This document shows positions 7,391-14,578 of a stretch of 17,116 nucleotides of DNA, piece after piece (within the stretch, counting starts at the first letter, position 1; each line of letters opens with the position of its first letter). The DNA lies in contig NZ_JBALOX010000191.1 of NCBI RefSeq assembly GCF_036965165.1, positions 1-17,116 on the forward strand. The letters are read 5' to 3'. The notes beneath the pieces were generated by a model, which was not told the origin of the DNA, ran no database searches, and was given only the letters and a program-made list of their open reading frames with translations. Origin of the DNA: Ferdinandcohnia sp036965165. Lineage in GTDB: Bacteria > Bacillota > Bacilli > Bacillales > Bacillaceae_L. The position numbers and the translations under genes are program-made.

Positions 7391-8527
7391 ATGAGTAGTG
7401 AATTATTAGATGCCTTAACATTGCTCGAGAAAGAAAAAGGCATTAGCAAAGATGTAATTATTGAAGCAATAGAGGCAGCACTTATATCTGCATATAAGCG
7501 GAATTTTAATCAGGCTCAGAATGTTAGAGTCGATTTAAACCTAGCAAATGGTTCAATGCGTGTGTTTGCTAGAAAAGATGTAGTAGATGAAGTGTTTGAC
7601 CCTAGACTCGAGATCTCCTTAGACGAGGCTAGAACCATTAATCCAAATTACCAAGTAGAAGACGTTGTTGAAATCGAAGTAACACCAAAAGACTTTGGTA
7701 GAATTGCTGCACAAACAGCAAAGCAAGTTGTAACTCAACGTGTACGTGAGGCAGAAAGAGGAGTTATCTATTCGGAGTTTATTGATCGTGAAGAAGATAT
7801 CATGACGGGAATCGTTCAGCGTCTAGACTCTAAATTTATCTATGTAAGCTTAGGGAAAATTGAAGCTTTGCTTCCGGTAAACGAACAAATGCCAAATGAG
7901 CAATATAAACCACATGACAGAATTAAAGTTTACATAACAAAGGTTGAAAGAACAACAAAAGGACCACAAATCTTTGTTTCTAGAACACATCCTGGGTTAT
8001 TAAAACGACTTTTTGAAATCGAAGTTCCGGAAATCTATGATGGAACAGTCGAAATTAAGTCAGTTGCGAGAGAAGCTGGTGATCGTTCTAAAATCTCTGT
8101 TCACTCTGATAATCATGAGGTTGACCCAGTGGGATCTTGTGTTGGTCCTAAGGGACAGCGTGTTCAAGCAATTGTTAACGAACTAAAGGGTGAAAAAATT
8201 GATATTGTCAAATGGTCTGATGATCCAGTTGTTTTCGTAGCAAATGCTTTAAGTCCATCTAAAGTACTTGATGTAATTGTTAATGAAGAAGAAAAAGCAA
8301 CTACAGTAGTCGTTCCTGACTATCAATTATCATTAGCAATTGGAAAACGCGGGCAAAATGCACGTTTGGCAGCAAAATTAACAGGGTGGAAAATTGATAT
8401 TAAGAGTCAATCAGAAGCAGAACAAGCGGGAATTTACCCTAGAGAAAGCTTTGGTTTATTTGACGAAAACGATGAAGAAGAACCAGAGGACGAAGCATTC
8501 GATTTGCAAACTGAAGAAATCGAGTGA
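7391..8527 (+). CDS. nusA: Transcription termination/antitermination factor NusA
   Basis: RNA polymerase-binding factor that promotes pausing and intrinsic termination. Its 378 residues are near the 371 of B. subtilis NusA. In order: an N-terminal RNA polymerase-binding domain (about 1-125), S1 domain (about 135-200), and two KH domains with GPKG at 252-255 and GKRG at 318-321. An acidic tail follows (about 355-378, with runs of E and D), in place of the C-terminal repeats of enterobacterial NusA. ATG 7391 follows GAGGGGG at 7372-7378 with a rather long 12-base spacing. The protein begins MSSELLDAL as in relatives. The 276-bp gap before it is unusual within this operon. The downstream ylxR start lies 11 bases after the stop. 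Confidence 0.98.
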   Translation: MSSELLDALTLLEKEKGISKDVIIEAIEAALISAYKRNFNQAQNVRVDLNLANGSMRVFARKDVVDEVFDPRLEISLDEARTINPNYQVEDVVEIEVTPKDFGRIAAQTAKQVVTQRVREAERGVIYSEFIDREEDIMTGIVQRLDSKFIYVSLGKIEALLPVNEQMPNEQYKPHDRIKVYITKVERTTKGPQIFVSRTHPGLLKRLFEIEVPEIYDGTVEIKSVAREAGDRSKISVHSDNHEVDPVGSCVGPKGQRVQAIVNELKGEKIDIVKWSDDPVVFVANALSPSKVLDVIVNEEEKATTVVVPDYQLSLAIGKRGQNARLAAKLTGWKIDIKSQSEAEQAGIYPRESFGLFDENDEEEPEDEAFDLQTEEIE

Positions 8528-8538
8528 GGTGAAGGAAA

Positions 8539-8808
8539 TTGGTAGGAAATAAAAAAATACCATTACGAAAATGCATAGCTAGTGGTGAAATGAAGCCAAA
8601 AAAGGAACTTGTAAGAATTGTACGATCCAAAGAAGGCGAAGTTTCAATTGACCTCACTGGAAAAAAGTCTGGTCGTGGTGCATACCTCAGTAAGGACAAA
8701 GAATGTATTTTACTTGCTAAGAAAAGGAACATTCTTTCAAGCCAACTGAAAGCTACGATTGATGATTCAATCTATGAAGAATTACTTCAATTGGTAGAAA
8801 AGGAGTAG
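8539..8808 (+). CDS. rnpM: RnpM/YlxR, RNA-binding modulator of RNase P
   Basis: An 89-residue basic protein of the YlxR (DUF448) family, with the family signature IPLRKC near residues 7-12 and a GRGAYL motif near 54-59. In B. subtilis the protein binds the RNase P RNA and reduces RNase P activity in vitro, hence the name RnpM. The start is a TTG at 8539, preceded by GAGGTGAAGG that overlaps the nusA stop, which suggests coupled translation. It lies between nusA and rplGA, as in most Firmicutes. Its role in this organism is inferred from the family. Confidence 0.93.
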   Translation: MVGNKKIPLRKCIASGEMKPKKELVRIVRSKEGEVSIDLTGKKSGRGAYLSKDKECILLAKKRNILSSQLKATIDDSIYEELLQLVEKE

Positions 8809-8817
8809 GCTTTATAG

Positions 8818-9120
8818 ATGGAAAATAAGGAATGGACGTCATTATTGGGTCTTGCCAATCGAGCGAGGAAAGTCATTTCAGGTGAAGAACTTGTTGTGAA
8901 GGAAATTCGCAATGGAAATGCAAAGCTAGTTCTCTTATCTGAAGATGCGTCAGCAAACACTACAAAAAAAATTACGGATAAAAGCGCATATTATCAAGTT
9001 CAACTTCGTACTGTATGCGACAGATATACATTGGGTCATTCAATTGGAAAGGATGCCAGAGTGGTTGTCGCAATAACAGAAAGTGGGTTTGCTAAAAAGA
9101 TTAGTCACTTGCTCGATTAA
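8818..9120 (+). CDS. rplGA: L7Ae-family ribosomal-like protein YlxQ
   Basis: A 100-residue single-domain protein of the L7Ae/L30e/S12e/Gadd45 family, which binds kink-turns in RNA. Family features visible are LLGLANRARKVISGEE at the N-terminus, then KLVLLSEDAS with the substrate-contacting N and T residues. The length equals that of B. subtilis YlxQ. ATG 8818 is preceded by AAGGAG at 8800-8805, inside the end of ylxR. Only nine bases separate it from ylxR and 19 from infB, so it is co-transcribed. Its exact RNA target is not known from sequence. Confidence 0.93.
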   Translation: MENKEWTSLLGLANRARKVISGEELVVKEIRNGNAKLVLLSEDASANTTKKITDKSAYYQVQLRTVCDRYTLGHSIGKDARVVVAITESGFAKKISHLLD

Positions 9121-9139
9121 CATATTTGGGGGTGAACAT

Positions 9140-11332
9140 ATGAGTAGAATGCGTGTATACGAATATGCAAAAAAACAAAATATCTCAAGCAAAGAAGTTA
9201 TTACTAAGCTTAAAGAGATGGACATTGAGGTTAAAAATCATATGGCAACAATTGAGGGAGATATTTTGAAGAAGCTAGATCAAACATTGGGAAAGAACTC
9301 AGAACAGGTTAAGCCTGCAACGGAACAAAACAAAAATAGTAAACCAAAACCCACTACTAATGACAATAAAGAAGTGGTTGCCAAACAAGAAACAAAGAAG
9401 AATCCTGTACAACCTAAAAATCGTGACGGTAAAAAAACCGAAAATGTAGGACAAAAAAAGGGATTCCAGTCTAATAATAATAGAAATAATAAAAATAATA
9501 AAAACAAACAAAGAGGCAATAATCGTCAACATCCAAATCAACATCAACCTGTTCAACCAAAGCCTGAAAAGAAATTGCCTGAAAAAATTACGTTTATCGG
9601 TTCATTAACGGTTGGAGAATTAGCTGGAAAACTTGGCAAAGAGCCTTCAGAAATAATTAAGAAGCTTTTCATGTTGGGTGTTATGGCTACAATTAACCAA
9701 GAACTTGATAAGGATTCAATTGAATTGATTGCTTCAGAATATGGTGTAGCGGTAGAAGAAGAAATTGTCTTTGAAGTTACAGAATTTGAACAGTATGTAG
9801 AAGAAGATAAAGAAGAGGATCTTATTGAAAGGCCTTCAATCGTAACAATCANNNNNNNNNNNNNNNNNNNNNNNNNNNNNNNNNNNNNNNNNNNNNNNNN
9901 NNNNNNNNNNNNNNNNNNNNNNNNNNNNNNNNNNNNNNGAGAAGCTGGTGGTATTACACAGCATATTGGTGCATATCAAGTTGTTGTTAATGATAAGAAA
10001 ATTACCTTCTTAGATACTCCAGGACATGCTGCGTTTACGACTATGCGTGCTAGAGGGGCTAAGGTTACAGATATCACAGTATTAGTTGTTGCAGCAGATG
10101 ATGGTGTAATGCCACAAACTGTTGAAGCAATTAACCATGCGAAGGCTGCTGAGGNNNNNNNNNNNNNNNNNNNNNNNNNNNNNNNNNNNNNTGTTATGCA
10201 GGAATTAACAGAGCATGGGCTAGTTCCTGAGGCTTGGGGTGGCGACACTATCTTCGTTCCTATTTCAGCATTAACAGGAGAAGGTATTGACAGCCTACTT
10301 GAGATGATTCTTCTTGTAGGCGAAGTTGAAGAATATAAAGCAAATCCAAAAAGAAGAGCGACAGGTACCGTGATTGAAGCCAAGCTTGATAAAGGCAGAG
10401 GCTCAGTTGCGACTTTACTAGTTCAAAATGGTACCTTGCGTATTGGTGATCCAATTGTTGTCGGAAATACATTCGGACGTGTCCGTGCAATGGTTAATGA
10501 TTTAGGTCGCCGCGTTAAGGAAGCAGCACCTTCAACCCCAGTTGAAATTACTGGGTTAAACGATGTACCACATGCTGGCGACCAGTTTGTTGTATTTGAA
10601 GATGAAAAGAAAGCACGTCAGGTTGGGGAAGCTAGAGCACAAAAGCAACTAGTTGAACAACGTGGCGATAAAGTAAAAGTTAGTCTTGAAGATTTATTTG
10701 AACATATTAAGCAAGGTCAAATGAAAGAAATCAATTTAATCGTAAAAGCTGACGTTCAAGGGTCCGTAGAGGCTTTAGCAGCATCTCTTCAAAAAATAGA
10801 TGTAGAAGGTGTTAAAGTTAAGATTATTCATACTGGTGTCGGTGCAATTAATGAATCAGATATTACTCTCGCATCAGCATCAAATGCGATTGTAATTGGT
10901 TTTAATGTTAGACCTGATGTGAATGCCAAGCGCACTGCAGAAGCAGAGGAAGTCGATATCCGTCTTCACCGTATTATCTATAAAGCAATAGAAGAAATCG
11001 AATCTGCAATGAAGGGTATGCTGGACCCAGAATATGAAGAGAAAGTAATCGGGCAAGCAGAAGTACGTACAACATTTAAAGTATCTAAGATTGGTACAAT
11101 TGCCGGTTCATACGTAACAGACGGTAAAATCACTCGTGACAGTGGTGTACGCCTCATTCGAAATGGTATTGTTATTTTTGAAGGTGAAATTGATACATTG
11201 AAACGCTTCAAGGATGATGTTAAGGAAGTAGCACAAAACTACGAATGTGGTATAACAATTGCGAAATATAACGATATTAAAGAAGGAGACATCATTGAAG
11301 CATTCGTGATGGAAGAAGTTGATCGTCATTGA
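9140..11332 (+). CDS. infB: Translation initiation factor IF-2 (sequence interrupted by two N runs)
   Basis: GTPase that places initiator tRNA on the 30S subunit and promotes subunit joining. In order: a small N-terminal IF2_N domain (1-50), a low-complexity K/N/Q-rich linker (about 55-145), a second IF2_N domain (about 150-215), the G domain, and C-terminal domains to residue 730. Visible GTPase motifs are G2 (AGGITQHIGA, near 269-278), G3 DTPGH (292-296) and G5 SAL (376-378). G1 and G4 fall inside N runs at 9852-9938 and 10155-10191. The frame is open upstream to 9083, but ATG 9140 is preceded by GGGGGTG and gives the family start MSRMRVYEYAKK. No clear internal start for a short IF2 form is seen. 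The stop overlaps the ylxP start. Confidence 0.96.
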   Translation: MSRMRVYEYAKKQNISSKEVITKLKEMDIEVKNHMATIEGDILKKLDQTLGKNSEQVKPATEQNKNSKPKPTTNDNKEVVAKQETKKNPVQPKNRDGKKTENVGQKKGFQSNNNRNNKNNKNKQRGNNRQHPNQHQPVQPKPEKKLPEKITFIGSLTVGELAGKLGKEPSEIIKKLFMLGVMATINQELDKDSIELIASEYGVAVEEEIVFEVTEFEQYVEEDKEEDLIERPSIVTIXXXXXXXXXXXXXXXXXXXXXXXXXXXXXXEAGGITQHIGAYQVVVNDKKITFLDTPGHAAFTTMRARGAKVTDITVLVVAADDGVMPQTVEAINHAKAAEXXXXXXXXXXXXXVMQELTEHGLVPEAWGGDTIFVPISALTGEGIDSLLEMILLVGEVEEYKANPKRRATGTVIEAKLDKGRGSVATLLVQNGTLRIGDPIVVGNTFGRVRAMVNDLGRRVKEAAPSTPVEITGLNDVPHAGDQFVVFEDEKKARQVGEARAQKQLVEQRGDKVKVSLEDLFEHIKQGQMKEINLIVKADVQGSVEALAASLQKIDVEGVKVKIIHTGVGAINESDITLASASNAIVIGFNVRPDVNAKRTAEAEEVDIRLHRIIYKAIEEIESAMKGMLDPEYEEKVIGQAEVRTTFKVSKIGTIAGSYVTDGKITRDSGVRLIRNGIVIFEGEIDTLKRFKDDVKEVAQNYECGITIAKYNDIKEGDIIEAFVMEEVDRH
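9852..9938. other. Run of 87 N (unknown bases) inside infB
   Basis: Undetermined bases. The flanks (VTI before, EAGGIT after) show that the missing part should encode the G1 P-loop GHVDHGKT and the switch 1 start. The affected codons number 30, whereas I expect about 23 between these flanks from other IF2 proteins. The run is therefore probably a gap of estimated size. Confidence 0.95.
10155..10191. other. Run of 37 N (unknown bases) inside infB
   Basis: Undetermined bases between KAAE and VMQEL. The missing part should encode the G4 motif NKxD. It spans 13 codons where about 19 are expected from the family, so the gap length is probably wrong. The reading frame nevertheless continues on both sides. 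Confidence 0.95.
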
Positions 11333-11607
11333 TTGGCCTTGTGGAGTGCGAATGTATCATCTATGATGCAAATTCTTTAAAAGCAAAACGTGCCGTCTTA
11401 CAAAGTGTCATGACTCGACTCAAACAAAAGTTTAATGTTTCAGTTGCAGAAGTAGACTTTCAAGATACATGGCAGCGTACCAAACTTGCGATTGTTACTG
11501 TTTCATCAAGTCGAAAGCATTCTGAACTCGAATTAAACAATGCCCTAAAGTTTATTGATTCGTTCCCAGAATTAGATCGAACAATAACCGACTTTGAGTG
11601 GTTATAA
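11329..11607 (+). CDS. ylxP: YlxP-like conserved protein (DUF503)
   Basis: A 92-residue protein, the same length as B. subtilis YlxP, starting MIGLVECECIIYDANSLKAKRAVLQ. This is the DUF503 family signature: a small ferredoxin-like fold, often found beside rbfA. Its biochemical role is not established. The start is TTG 11329, overlapping the infB stop as TTGA, and no good Shine-Dalgarno is visible. Translation probably depends on ribosomes finishing infB. The gene ends 14 bases before rbfA. Confidence 0.9.
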   Translation: MIGLVECECIIYDANSLKAKRAVLQSVMTRLKQKFNVSVAEVDFQDTWQRTKLAIVTVSSSRKHSELELNNALKFIDSFPELDRTITDFEWL

Positions 11608-11621
11608 GAGGTGATATCTAG

Positions 11622-11987
11622 ATGAGTTTACGACCTAATCGTGTTGGTGAACAAATGAAAAAGGAATTAAGTGACATTATTGGACGGAAGATCAAGGATC
11701 CTCGGATTGGATTTGTTACTGTAACCGACGTTCAAGTTACTGGAGACCTTCAGCAAGCTAAAGTATTTATTTCGGTTTTAGGTGATGAAGAGCAAAGACA
11801 GAATACGTTAAAAGGTCTTGCGAAAGCGAAGGGCTTTATCCGATCAGAAATCGGTCAGCGTATTCGATTACGGAAAACACCTGAGATTTTATTTGAATTT
11901 GACGAATCAATTGATTATGGTAATCGAATTGAAACGATCCTTCATGAAATAAATAAGCAATCAAATCAAGAATCAAACCAGGAGTAA
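11622..11987 (+). CDS. rbfA: Ribosome-binding factor A
   Basis: Binds the 30S subunit late in maturation, near the 16S rRNA 5' helix, and is needed for cold growth in model bacteria. The 121 residues compare with 117 in B. subtilis. The KH-like fold covers about residues 5-110, with the typical KDPRIGFVTVTDV and IGQRIRLRKTPEILFEFDES segments. The last residues form a short repeat (QSNQESNQE), probably disordered. AGAGGTGAT at 11606-11614 overlaps the ylxP stop and serves ATG 11622. It is the last gene of the operon: a strong terminator starts seven bases downstream. Confidence 0.97.
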   Translation: MSLRPNRVGEQMKKELSDIIGRKIKDPRIGFVTVTDVQVTGDLQQAKVFISVLGDEEQRQNTLKGLAKAKGFIRSEIGQRIRLRKTPEILFEFDESIDYGNRIETILHEINKQSNQESNQE

Positions 11988-11993
11988 GGGAGT

Positions 11994-12029
11994 GGATAGA
12001 CTTTTTTTATAAAGTCTATCCCTTTTTTT
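11994..12029 (+). terminator. Strong rho-independent terminator after rbfA
   Basis: A perfect 11-bp stem, GGATAGACTTT (11994-12004) with AAAGTCTATCC (12011-12021), is followed by C and seven T. It marks the end of the rimP-rbfA operon. truB and ribF then need read-through or a weak promoter that I could not identify in 12030-12090. Confidence 0.92.
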
Positions 12030-12090
12030 CAGTTGTTTTATGGTAGGAATGAACGACAGCTTAATTTCAAAATAAGGGAGTGGCTCTTAA

Positions 12091-13017
12091 GTGAATGGAA
12101 TATTACTTCTCAATAAACCAAAAGGGATGACCTCCCATGATTGTGTCTTTAAGGTTCGAAAATTAGTAAAAATGAAAAAGGTAGGCCATACTGGGACGCT
12201 AGACCCTGATGTTTCAGGTGTATTGCCAATTTGTCTAGGACGAGCAACAAAGATCGTTGAATATGTAACGGCTGCAAATAAAACCTATGAAGGAGAAGCG
12301 ACAATAGGTTTTTCTACGAATACAGAAGATGCATCCGGTGAAAAAATTGAAGAAAAAAGAGTAGACCGACAAATTACGAAAGCTGAAGTCTTAGACGTTT
12401 TTCATTCATTAACGGGTGAAATCATTCAAACACCACCTATGTATTCTGCGGTTAAAGTTAATGGAAAGCGCCTCTATGAGTATGCTAGACAAGGAATGGT
12501 AATTGAAAGACCATCTCGCAAAATAACCATTCATAAATTAGAGCTACTAAGTGATATTGTACAAAACGATGGAACCGCCTCATTTCGTTTCCGTGTAACT
12601 TGCAGTAAGGGCACGTATGTACGAACTTTAGCTGTACAGATTGGTGAAAAACTTGGGTATCCATCACATATGTCTGATTTAAAAAGGACGTCCTCAGGTG
12701 ACTTTACCCTCGATCAGTGCCTGACACTAGAAGAATTAGAGCACCATGTCCAAACTGGAACAGTGCAGGAACATCTTCTAACAATTGAAGATGCTCTCTT
12801 CCATTTGCGCAAAATTTTAATTAATGATAAAGTAGCAGAGAAAGTAAAAAATGGGTCTGTTTTTCCGGTTCCACAAGAGTTAAACGAGTTTCCGACCGGA
12901 GAACCTATTGCTGTCCTACATAATGGAGAAATCCTAGCAATATATCAACGACATCCAGAAAAACCACAATTGATAAAACCTATTAAAGTATTAGTTAATA
13001 ACCAAGAATTACAATAG
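12091..13017 (+). CDS. truB: tRNA pseudouridine-55 synthase TruB
   Basis: Converts uridine 55 of the tRNA T-loop to pseudouridine. The 308 residues compare with 309 in B. subtilis. The catalytic aspartate is D38 in GHTGTLDPDVSG (residues 32-43). The N-terminal GILLLNKPKGMTS and the later PPMYSAVKVNGKRLYEYAR and CSKGTYVRTL segments are family signatures. A C-terminal PUA-like region covers roughly 240-308. The start is GTG 12091 with AAGGGAG at 12074-12080. It is paired with ribF 30 bases downstream, a common Firmicute pair. Confidence 0.97.
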   Translation: MNGILLLNKPKGMTSHDCVFKVRKLVKMKKVGHTGTLDPDVSGVLPICLGRATKIVEYVTAANKTYEGEATIGFSTNTEDASGEKIEEKRVDRQITKAEVLDVFHSLTGEIIQTPPMYSAVKVNGKRLYEYARQGMVIERPSRKITIHKLELLSDIVQNDGTASFRFRVTCSKGTYVRTLAVQIGEKLGYPSHMSDLKRTSSGDFTLDQCLTLEELEHHVQTGTVQEHLLTIEDALFHLRKILINDKVAEKVKNGSVFPVPQELNEFPTGEPIAVLHNGEILAIYQRHPEKPQLIKPIKVLVNNQELQ

Positions 13018-13047
13018 GGTATTCAGTATAGAAAAGGTGAAATAGAA

Positions 13048-14013
13048 GTGAAAACGATTCATATCACACATCCACATTCATTTAATCAAACAGATTTACC
13101 ACCAACTGTCTTGGCCTTAGGGTATTTTGATGGTATTCATTTAGGTCATCAAAAGGTTGTAGAAGCAGCGAAGAAGGAAGCAGAGAAACAAGGAATAGCA
13201 TGCTCTGTCATGACATTCGATCCCCATCCATCAGTTGTCCTTAAAAAAAATGTTACACATGTTGAATATATTACACCTTTAAAACATAAAGAAAAGTTAT
13301 TTGAAGAAATGGATATAGACTATTTATATATTGTGAATTTCTCTTCTGAATTTGCAAGTTTATCACCACAACAATTTGTGGATGAATATATTTTTGGTCT
13401 GAATGTCAAGCATGTTGTTGCAGGGTTTGATTTTACATTTGGACGATTTGGAAAAGGAACGATGGAGACTCTACCTGAATTTGCAAATGGAAGATTCACT
13501 CAAACGACTGTTGAGAAATTGACCTTCAAAAATGAGAAGGTGAGTTCAACGGTAATCCGTGATTTGATTCACAAAGGGGAAGTGAATCAACTTCCGCCTG
13601 TTTTAGGTAGATTCTATTCAGTTAAAGGGACCGTGGTTGATGGTGATAAACGAGGAAGAACCATCGGCTTTCCGACAGCCAACGTAAAAACGAGTGGGGA
13701 TTATATTATTCCGAAAATGGGAGTTTATGCAGTTCGTTTAAAAGTCGGTTCAAACTGGCATAATGGGGTTTGTAACCTCGGTGTTAAACCAACTTTTAAA
13801 GAAAACGAGACTGTACCATCGATTGAGGTTCATCTGTTTGATTTTAATGAAGACATCTATAATGAAGAAGTAATTGTTGAATGGCATAAAAGAATTCGAT
13901 CCGAAAGAAAGTTTCCGTCCATTGATGAATTAATCAAACAAATTGGACAAGATAAGGAAAATGCAAAGCAATACTTTGAGAAAATAGACGAACATACTTG
14001 CTTTTTATCATAA
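13048..14013 (+). CDS. ribF: Bifunctional riboflavin kinase / FAD synthetase
   Basis: Phosphorylates riboflavin to FMN and adenylylates FMN to FAD. The 321 residues compare with 316 in B. subtilis RibC (another name for this enzyme). The N-terminal FMN adenylyltransferase domain (about 15-185) has the nucleotidyltransferase motif LGYFDGIHLGH, and TFDPHP. The C-terminal riboflavin kinase domain (about 190-310) has GDKRGRTIGFPTANV and the GVYAV and GVCNLG segments. The start is GTG 13048 with AAAGGTGA at 13033-13040, giving MKTIHITHPH as in relatives. No FMN riboswitch is seen upstream. The last codons overlap the probable rpsO promoter. Confidence 0.97.
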   Translation: MKTIHITHPHSFNQTDLPPTVLALGYFDGIHLGHQKVVEAAKKEAEKQGIACSVMTFDPHPSVVLKKNVTHVEYITPLKHKEKLFEEMDIDYLYIVNFSSEFASLSPQQFVDEYIFGLNVKHVVAGFDFTFGRFGKGTMETLPEFANGRFTQTTVEKLTFKNEKVSSTVIRDLIHKGEVNQLPPVLGRFYSVKGTVVDGDKRGRTIGFPTANVKTSGDYIIPKMGVYAVRLKVGSNWHNGVCNLGVKPTFKENETVPSIEVHLFDFNEDIYNEEVIVEWHKRIRSERKFPSIDELIKQIGQDKENAKQYFEKIDEHTCFLS

Positions 14014-14026
14014 AAAGTTGTATTCT
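13998..14026 (+). promoter_or_regulatory. Possible rpsO promoter
   Basis: TTGCTT (13998-14003), a 17-base spacer and TATTCT (14021-14026). The -35 box lies inside the end of ribF. It would start transcription near 14033 and produce a leader of about 84 bases, which contains the structured region described next. The boxes match consensus only partly. Confidence 0.4.
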
Positions 14027-14030
14027 AGTT

Positions 14031-14116
14031 AAGTATGAAAAAGAACCATTGCGTGGCAGTTCGAATCACCAACGTCTGCTAGGTAATCGGGGATACTATT
14101 ATAGGAGGTGAATAGG
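14031..14116 (+). promoter_or_regulatory. Probable S15-binding autoregulatory leader of rpsO
   Basis: The leader can fold into a three-way junction: AGTAT (14032-14036) with ATACT (14093-14097), GAAC (14043-14046) with GTTC (14059-14062), and ACC (14068-14070) with GGT (14082-14084). Alternatively TCACC (14066-14070) pairs with GGTGA (14107-14111) and hides the ribosome binding site. Translational control of rpsO by S15 binding to a structured leader is known in Geobacillus and Bacillus relatives. Assignment here rests on position and these pairings. Confidence 0.55.
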
Positions 14117-14386
14117 ATGGCTATCACACAAGAGCGTAAGAACGAAATTATCAGCGAGTACAAAACTCATGAGAATGACACTGGTTCACCAGAGGTTCAA
14201 ATCGCTGTCCTAACTGAACAAATCAATAAGTTAAATGATCATTTACGTACACACAAGAAAGATCATCATTCACGTCGTGGTCTATTAAAGATGGTTGGTA
14301 AACGTCGTAATTTATTAACATATCTTCGTAATAAAGACGTAACTCGTTACCGTGAATTAATCAACAAGCTTGGACTACGTCGATAA
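14117..14386 (+). CDS. rpsO: 30S ribosomal protein S15
   Basis: Primary 16S rRNA-binding protein at the central domain three-way junction. The 89-residue product has the usual length and the signatures GSPEVQIA, HLRTHKKDHHSRRGLL and RRNLLTYLRNKD. The frame is open from a GTG at 14108, but ATG 14117 is correct: the GTG lies within the Shine-Dalgarno AGGAGGTGA (14103-14111), and mature S15 begins AITQERK. It has its own probable promoter, leader and terminator, so it is largely independent of ribF and pnp. Confidence 0.98.
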   Translation: MAITQERKNEIISEYKTHENDTGSPEVQIAVLTEQINKLNDHLRTHKKDHHSRRGLLKMVGKRRNLLTYLRNKDVTRYRELINKLGLRR

Positions 14387-14392
14387 TCTACG

Positions 14393-14420
14393 AAAAAGCG
14401 GGAGCATTCCCGCTTTTTTA
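14393..14420 (+). terminator. Rho-independent terminator after rpsO
   Basis: A perfect 11-bp stem, AAAAAGCGGGA (14393-14403) with TCCCGCTTTTT (14408-14418), has a GCAT loop. The right arm ends in a T-tract. It starts seven bases after the rpsO stop. Confidence 0.93.
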
Positions 14421-14570
14421 TTAGGTTAAAAATGGAGGGATTTTTTTCCTTCTTTTATATCAAATTTGAACAAATTCACTTTACATATTGAACGAGTATT
14501 GATATGTTCGAATAAATTAGTTCATACTATCAATACATAATATACATTTGAATGTGATTTAGAGAGGGGT
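14421..14570 (+). promoter_or_regulatory. AT-rich pnp upstream region with inverted repeats
   Basis: About 150 bases without a gene. It contains TATTGAT (14497-14503) and ATCAATA (14529-14535), a perfect 7-bp pair. TTGAAC occurs twice (14466-14471 and 14488-14493). I expect the pnp promoter here, since the rpsO terminator precedes it. I found no pair of boxes with standard spacing that I would call with confidence. Confidence 0.35.
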
Positions 14571-14578
14571 ACTATTAT

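Noticed and set aside
9083..9139. 19-residue upstream extension of IF2
   Set aside because: It overlaps the end of ylxQ, while ATG 9140 has a strong Shine-Dalgarno and the family N-terminus.
9450..9550. Possible foreign or repeat-expanded segment in the infB linker (N/K/Q-rich)
   Set aside because: A variable low-complexity linker at this place is normal for IF2.
12985..13047. FMN riboswitch before ribF
   Set aside because: The gap is only 30 bases and has no RFN-type conserved segments.
14050..14070. tRNA-like T-arm (GTTCGAATC) before rpsO
   Set aside because: There is no matching acceptor, D or anticodon arm in the flanks. The sequence is better explained as part of the S15 leader.
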